Positions 5,147 through 8,655 of a stretch of 8,655 nucleotides of DNA are shown in pieces (within the stretch, counting starts at the first letter, position 1; every line of letters starts with the position of its first letter). This DNA comes from Methylovirgula sp. (lineage in GTDB: Bacteria; Pseudomonadota; Alphaproteobacteria; Rhizobiales; Beijerinckiaceae), in contig JASHUD010000159.1 in assembly GCA_030040215.1 (NCBI GenBank), positions 1 to 8,655 of the forward strand, in the 5' to 3' direction. Both the position numbers and the translations under genes were made by a program. The notes under the pieces were generated by a model. The model saw nothing but the letters and a program-made list of their open reading frames with translations. It was not told the DNA's origin and ran no database searches.

Positions 5147-6316
5147 TTACGCTTTTTCCGTCTCGATCTCCTGCCATTCGAGCGCGACCACTTTGCCGTT
5201 CTCCACGGTCAGCGCCAGCCGCCCGTGTTTCAATTCCAGGGCCTTTTCGCCGAAGATCTCGCGCCGCCAGCCGGCGAGCGCCGCGACATTGGCGTGATCG
5301 TTGGCGGCGATCGCTTCGAGGTCCTCGACCGTGGCGATCATTTTAGGCGCGACGCCGTGCGTTTCGCCGACTTGGCGCAGCAGCACCTTCAAGAGTTCGA
5401 CGGTCGCGCCTCCGCCGACCGAACGGCGCTCGCGGACAAGCTTCGGCAAAGATTTGGGGTCGCGCGCCAAGCCGCGATGCACGGCGCCGAGGATCTCGAT
5501 GCCGGCGCGCGAACGCTCCATGCCGCGCGGAAAGGCGCGCAGATTGCCGAGCTCTTCGGCGGTGCGCGGCGCGGCGAGAGCGATCTCCATCAGCGTATCG
5601 TCCTTCAGCACCCGGCCGCGCGGCACGTCGCGGCTCTGCGCCTCGGTCTCGCGCCAAGCCGCCACCTCGATGAGGACCGCGAGATCGCGCGGTTTGCGGA
5701 CCCGGTTGCGAAACCGCTCCCAGGCGCTTTCGGGATGTTGCTCGTAGGTCGCAGACGACGTGAGCAAGGCCATCTCGTCGTCGAGCCAACTGAGCCGGCC
5801 GCTCGCCTCCAGCCGGTCGCGCAAATGGACGTAGATGTCGCGCAGATGCGTTACGTCGGCGATCGCATATTCGACTTGCGCCTCCAAGAGCGGCCGGCGC
5901 GACCAATCGGTGAAGCGCGACGATTTATCGAGGCTTACTTTGGCGATGGATTGGGCGAGTTCGCCGTAGGAAATCTGTTCGCCGAAGCCGCAGACCATGG
6001 CGGCAACCTGGGTGTCGAACAGAGGCGCGGGAACAATCCTTGCAAGATTCCAAATGATCTCAATATCTTGCCGCGCGGCGTGAAAGACTTTGACGAGCTT
6101 TGGATCAGCCATCAAATCGAAAAAAGGGGCGAGATCCAGTCCCTCGGCGAGGGCATCGACCGCCACCGCTTCCTCGGGCGAAGCGATTTGCACGACGCAG
6201 AGCTTGGGCCAGAAGGTTGTTTCCCTGAGGAATTCGGTATCGACGGTGATGAACGGATGTTGGGCGACGCGGCGGCACACCTCAGCCAACTCGCGACTCG
6301 TCGTAATCAAGCTCAT
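5147..6316 (-). CDS. rnd: Ribonuclease D (3'-5' exoribonuclease)
   Basis: This 389-residue protein is a DEDDy-family 3'-5' exoribonuclease that trims the 3' ends of tRNA precursors and other stable RNAs in the cytoplasm. All catalytic residues are visible: Asp26 and Glu28 in VDTEF (motif Exo I), Asp84 in HAARQDIEIIW (Exo II), and Tyr150 and Asp154 in YAIADVTHL (Exo III). An HRDC-type nucleic-acid-binding domain follows at about 206-285 (KPRDLAVLIEVAAWRE through FPRGMERSR), and a second, weaker helical domain fills the C-terminal part. The length is normal for RNase D. An in-frame TAG lies two codons upstream of the ATG, so the start cannot be much earlier; no strong ribosome site precedes it. 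It is divergent from the IalB/aspS pair. Very long antisense frames (such as 5108-6760) come from its GC bias. Confidence 0.97.
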   Translation of the reverse strand: MSLITTSRELAEVCRRVAQHPFITVDTEFLRETTFWPKLCVVQIASPEEAVAVDALAEGLDLAPFFDLMADPKLVKVFHAARQDIEIIWNLARIVPAPLFDTQVAAMVCGFGEQISYGELAQSIAKVSLDKSSRFTDWSRRPLLEAQVEYAIADVTHLRDIYVHLRDRLEASGRLSWLDDEMALLTSSATYEQHPESAWERFRNRVRKPRDLAVLIEVAAWRETEAQSRDVPRGRVLKDDTLMEIALAAPRTAEELGNLRAFPRGMERSRAGIEILGAVHRGLARDPKSLPKLVRERRSVGGGATVELLKVLLRQVGETHGVAPKMIATVEDLEAIAANDHANVAALAGWRREIFGEKALELKHGRLALTVENGKVVALEWQEIETEKA

Positions 6317-6458
6317 AGGGCTCTAGATAAAGGAAAGGGTTCGGCCCGGCCAGAGGGGTCCAAGTCGGGCTGGGCGGAAGCGCTTTCGCCGGCCTATCGA
6401 TCCTCCGAATTCTCGTATATGGAAGGCGCCTCTCGTCATCCAGCGCCGATCGGGGCCC
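6317..6458. promoter_or_regulatory. Divergent intergenic region between rnd and the IalB-family gene
   Basis: This 142-bp gap must hold promoters for both directions. It contains the 8-bp palindrome AAGCGCTT and an AT-richer patch near 6405-6421 including TATATG, which could be a -10 for the rightward gene. I cannot assign a matching -35, so promoter positions stay unplaced. Confidence 0.35.
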
Positions 6459-7076
6459 ATGTCGCATCGTCTCGCAATTGCCGTTCTTGTCCTCGGGACC
6501 GGGTTTCCGCTCCCGCTCCATGCGCAGAATACAACGGGCACATCGCAAGCCCCTTCCGCGCCGCCGACCGCCGCGCCGGCAAAACCTTCTGCCAAACCTG
6601 CCGCTCCCAGACCTGCCGCGGCCAAGCCGGCCAGACCGGAAGAGGCCATCAAAACCACCAATTACGGCGATTGGTCCTTGCGCTGCCGCGAGGGAGCGGC
6701 GCATTCCTGCGAGGTCTCCCAGACGATCGAGGCGCAAGATCGCACCGCGCCCATCGCTAAAATTTCAGTCGGACGGCCGGGCGGCAGCGGCGACCTGCAC
6801 GTCATCGTCGTCCTTCCCAATAACGTCTCGTTTCCGAGCTCGGTGCACATCCGCACCGACGCCAAAGACAAATGGGGCCTCGAACTCGATTGGGTGCGCT
6901 GCATCCCCGGCGGCTGTTTCGCGGATGCGCTATTGACGGACGCTACGCTTGCCCATTGGCATGGCCTCGATTCGATTGGCAGCATCGTGTTCCGGGATGC
7001 CGCCGGCGAGGAAGTTTCCTTTCCGATGACCTTTCACGGCTTCGGCGAAGCGCTCGATGCTCTGAACAAATCCTAA
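6459..7076 (+). CDS. Invasion-associated locus B (IalB) family periplasmic protein
   Basis: This 205-residue exported protein is of the IalB family, named from Bartonella, where IalB supports red-cell invasion, but common in free-living alphaproteobacteria where its role is unclear. A signal peptide occupies 1-23 (hydrophobic core AIAVLVLGTGFPL, cleavage near HAQ|N). It is followed by an Ala/Pro/Lys-rich linker (about 31-62) and the globular domain from about 68, opening with the family's YGDWSLRC. Cys76/Cys84 and Cys148/Cys153 form two closely spaced pairs typical of the family and likely disulfides in the periplasm. GWxxRC-like and FPMTFHGFGEALDAL ends also fit. The start has only a weak G-rich site (CGGGGCCC); no better start lies nearby. 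It precedes aspS by 44 bp and may share its transcript, a pairing without an obvious functional reason. Confidence 0.92.
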   Translation: MSHRLAIAVLVLGTGFPLPLHAQNTTGTSQAPSAPPTAAPAKPSAKPAAPRPAAAKPARPEEAIKTTNYGDWSLRCREGAAHSCEVSQTIEAQDRTAPIAKISVGRPGGSGDLHVIVVLPNNVSFPSSVHIRTDAKDKWGLELDWVRCIPGGCFADALLTDATLAHWHGLDSIGSIVFRDAAGEEVSFPMTFHGFGEALDALNKS

Positions 7077-7100
7077 GGCGGCGGTTCGAGCCGGACGCGC

Positions 7101-7113
7101 CGCGAAATTCGCG
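7101..7113. repeat. 13-bp palindrome just before aspS
   Basis: CGCGAA-A-TTCGCG is a perfect 6+1+6 inverted repeat ending 7 bases before the aspS ATG, where a ribosome site would be expected. As RNA it would form a 5-bp stem with a 3-base loop. No Shine-Dalgarno sequence is visible at this start. Confidence 0.4.
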
Positions 7114-7120
7114 ATCCATC

Positions 7121-8655
7121 ATGCATCGGTATCGGACGCATACGTGCAACGATCTCAGGGCGACCGAAGCCGGCGCCGCGGTCAGGCTTTCCGGCTGGTG
7201 CCATCGCATTCGCGATCACGGCGGCGTGCTGTTCATCGATCTGCGCGATCATTACGGGATCACGCAGTGCGTCGTCGATCCCGATTCGCCGGCCTTCGCG
7301 GGCGCCGAGAAACTGCGCTCCGAATGGGTCGTGAAGATCGACGGCACGGTGCGCAAACGGCCGGCCGGAACCGAAAATCCGGAAATGCCGACCGGGCTTG
7401 TCGAAGTCTACGTCCGCGCCATCGAGGTGCTCGGTCCCGCCGCCGAACTGCCGTTGCCGGTTTTCGGCGAACATCAATATCCCGAGGAGATTCGGCTCAA
7501 ATATCGCTTCCTCGATTTGCGCCGCGAAAAGCTGCACGAAAACATCCTATTGCGCGGGCGGATCATCGACAGTTTGCGCGCCCGCATGAAGGCGCAAGGG
7601 TTCTTCGAGTTCCAGACGCCGATCCTGACGGCGTCGAGCCCGGAAGGGGCGCGCGATTTCCTCGTGCCGTCGCGTCTTCATCCGGGCAAATTCTATGCGC
7701 TGCCACAGGCGCCGCAGCAGTTCAAGCAGTTGATCATGGCAGCGGGTTTCGATCGCTATTTTCAGATCGCGCCCTGTTTTCGCGACGAGGATGCGCGCGC
7801 CGACCGCAGCCCAGGCGAATTCTATCAGCTCGACATCGAGATGAGTTTCGTGACCCAGGAGGATGTTTTCGCCGCGGTCGAGCCGGTGCTGCGCGGCGTC
7901 TTCGAGGAATTCGGCGGCGGGCGTCCGGTCACGCCGATGTTTCCGCGCATTCCCTACGCCGATGCGCTGCTGAAATACGGCTCCGACAAGCCCGATCTGC
8001 GCAACCCGCTCGTCATCGCCGACGTGACGGCGGAATTTTCGCGCGACGACGTCTCGTTCAACGCTTTCAAGAGTATCATCAAAACGGGCGGCGTGGTGCG
8101 CGCCATCCCAGCGCCGGGCGCCGCGGCGCAACCGCGCTCTTTCTTCGATAAGCTCAACGATTGGGCGAAGGGGGAAGGCGCGCCGGGGCTCGGGTATGTA
8201 ATTTTCGAAGACTATCCTTCAGGTACCGTTGCAACTAGGCGCGAAAATCCGAGAACTCACGAAGAGGAAATTGAATTCCTCAAAATGGCTCACAATCCAA
8301 CGGGCAATCTTCTTTTTGGCAAAGGCCCGATCGCGAAATTTCTTCCGCCGGCCGCGCAGCAGGCGATCGCCGCGAAATCCGGCGTCGGCGCGGGCGACGC
8401 CGTCTTCTTCGTCTGCGATCAGGAACCGAAGGCGGCGAGGCTCGCCGGCGCGGCGCGGCTCAAGATCGGCAGCGAGCTTGGTCTTTCCGAAACCGATGTC
8501 TTTGAGTTCTGCTGGATCGTCGATTTCCCGATGTACGAGTGGAACGAGGAGGAGCAGAAAATCGACTTCTCGCACAATCCCTTTTCGATGCCCAACTTCG
8601 ATCACGCTGAATTCCTGGCGCTCGATCCGCAAGACGTGGCCAAGATTCTTTCGAT
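7121..8655 (+). CDS. aspS: Aspartyl-tRNA synthetase, partial (right end cut)
   Basis: This frame is open from ATG 7121 to the window end (511 codons, no stop). AspRS charges tRNA with aspartate in the cytoplasm. Domains in order: OB-fold anticodon-binding domain (about 20-105), class II catalytic core from about 118 (QAPQQFKQ at 196-203; motif 2 CFRDEDARADR at 219-229; GEFYQLDIEMSF at 232-243), and the bacterial GAD insertion (about 280-465), after which WIVDFP resumes the core. Motif 3 lies beyond the edge. His33 (in RDHGG) and Gly83 (in RPAGTENPEM) match His31 and Gly83 of Pseudomonas aeruginosa AspRS, linked to non-discriminating activity, so the enzyme may also make Asp-tRNA(Asn) for GatCAB. 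About 29 residues near 365-394 are absent from standard relatives. No ribosome site is evident. Confidence 0.98.
   Translation, partial: MHRYRTHTCNDLRATEAGAAVRLSGWCHRIRDHGGVLFIDLRDHYGITQCVVDPDSPAFAGAEKLRSEWVVKIDGTVRKRPAGTENPEMPTGLVEVYVRAIEVLGPAAELPLPVFGEHQYPEEIRLKYRFLDLRREKLHENILLRGRIIDSLRARMKAQGFFEFQTPILTASSPEGARDFLVPSRLHPGKFYALPQAPQQFKQLIMAAGFDRYFQIAPCFRDEDARADRSPGEFYQLDIEMSFVTQEDVFAAVEPVLRGVFEEFGGGRPVTPMFPRIPYADALLKYGSDKPDLRNPLVIADVTAEFSRDDVSFNAFKSIIKTGGVVRAIPAPGAAAQPRSFFDKLNDWAKGEGAPGLGYVIFEDYPSGTVATRRENPRTHEEEIEFLKMAHNPTGNLLFGKGPIAKFLPPAAQQAIAAKSGVGAGDAVFFVCDQEPKAARLAGAARLKIGSELGLSETDVFEFCWIVDFPMYEWNEEEQKIDFSHNPFSMPNFDHAEFLALDPQDVAKILS
8264..8281. repeat. Inverted repeat inside the extra aspS segment
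   Basis: GAGGAA at 8264-8269 and TTCCTC at 8276-8281 are reverse complements separated by six bases (ATTGAA). The repeat lies within the low-GC in-frame segment of aspS. It could be a remnant of a small palindromic element or simply a chance feature of the Glu-rich codons. Confidence 0.4.

Noticed and set aside
5108..6760. Long plus-strand open frame of 550 codons covering rnd and the start of the next gene
   Set aside because: It lies antisense to rnd, whose catalytic motifs are intact; the translation is low-complexity Arg/Ala/Asp-rich with no recognisable domain, as expected from the opposite strand of a GC-rich gene.
7144..8151. Plus-strand open frame of 335 codons overlapping aspS
   Set aside because: It is an out-of-frame, Arg-rich shadow of aspS; the aspS frame itself is open throughout and carries the synthetase motifs.
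8219..8632. Frameshift or pseudogene in aspS around the unusual segment
   Set aside because: I translated the frame from 7121 to the window end and it stays open, with conserved synthetase sequence resuming in the same frame after the segment.

Overview
The window reads as chromosomal DNA from a GC-rich alphaproteobacterium, most likely of the order Hyphomicrobiales (rhizobial or Beijerinckia-type relatives). This rests on the hemP/hmuT/hmuU plus hmuR haem locus layout, the IalB-family periplasmic protein, the alphaproteobacterial style of AspRS (it starts MHRYRTHTC), and a strong GC bias that opens long antisense reading frames. No mobile element, CRISPR array, rRNA or tRNA was found.

Positions 1-5075 form a divergent haem-iron locus. 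Leftward on the minus strand run hemP, hmuT (periplasmic haem-binding protein) and the start of hmuU (permease, cut by the window edge). These are packed tightly: 9 bp between hemP and hmuT, and a 1-base TGATG overlap between hmuT and hmuU. Rightward on the plus strand run an outer-membrane TonB-dependent haem receptor (hmuR), an IsdG-type haem-degrading monooxygenase, a small unrecognised cysteine-rich protein, and a divergent SufE-like protein whose frame overlaps or abuts the cysteine-rich gene. The 231-bp gap between hemP and hmuR is unusually AT-rich in its centre and carries several small symmetric or repeated elements; it is the obvious control region for both arms. The inferred flow is: haem is taken in by HmuR, passed by HmuT to HmuU, opened by the IsdG-type enzyme to release iron, and that iron may then feed a Fe-S related step involving the SufE-like protein and its cysteine-rich partner. 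The last step is a hypothesis.

Positions 5147-8655 are ordinary housekeeping genes: rnd (RNase D) on the minus strand, convergent with the haem arm; then, divergent from rnd, an IalB-family secreted protein and aspS (aspartyl-tRNA synthetase), which runs off the right edge. AspRS carries the His and Gly residues associated with the non-discriminating enzyme type. It also has about 29 extra residues in its GAD domain, encoded by DNA visibly poorer in GC than the rest of the gene.

The items most worth following up are the SufE-like/cysteine-rich pair attached to a haem-degradation operon, the in-frame insertion in aspS, and the paired cysteines in the plug of the haem receptor.
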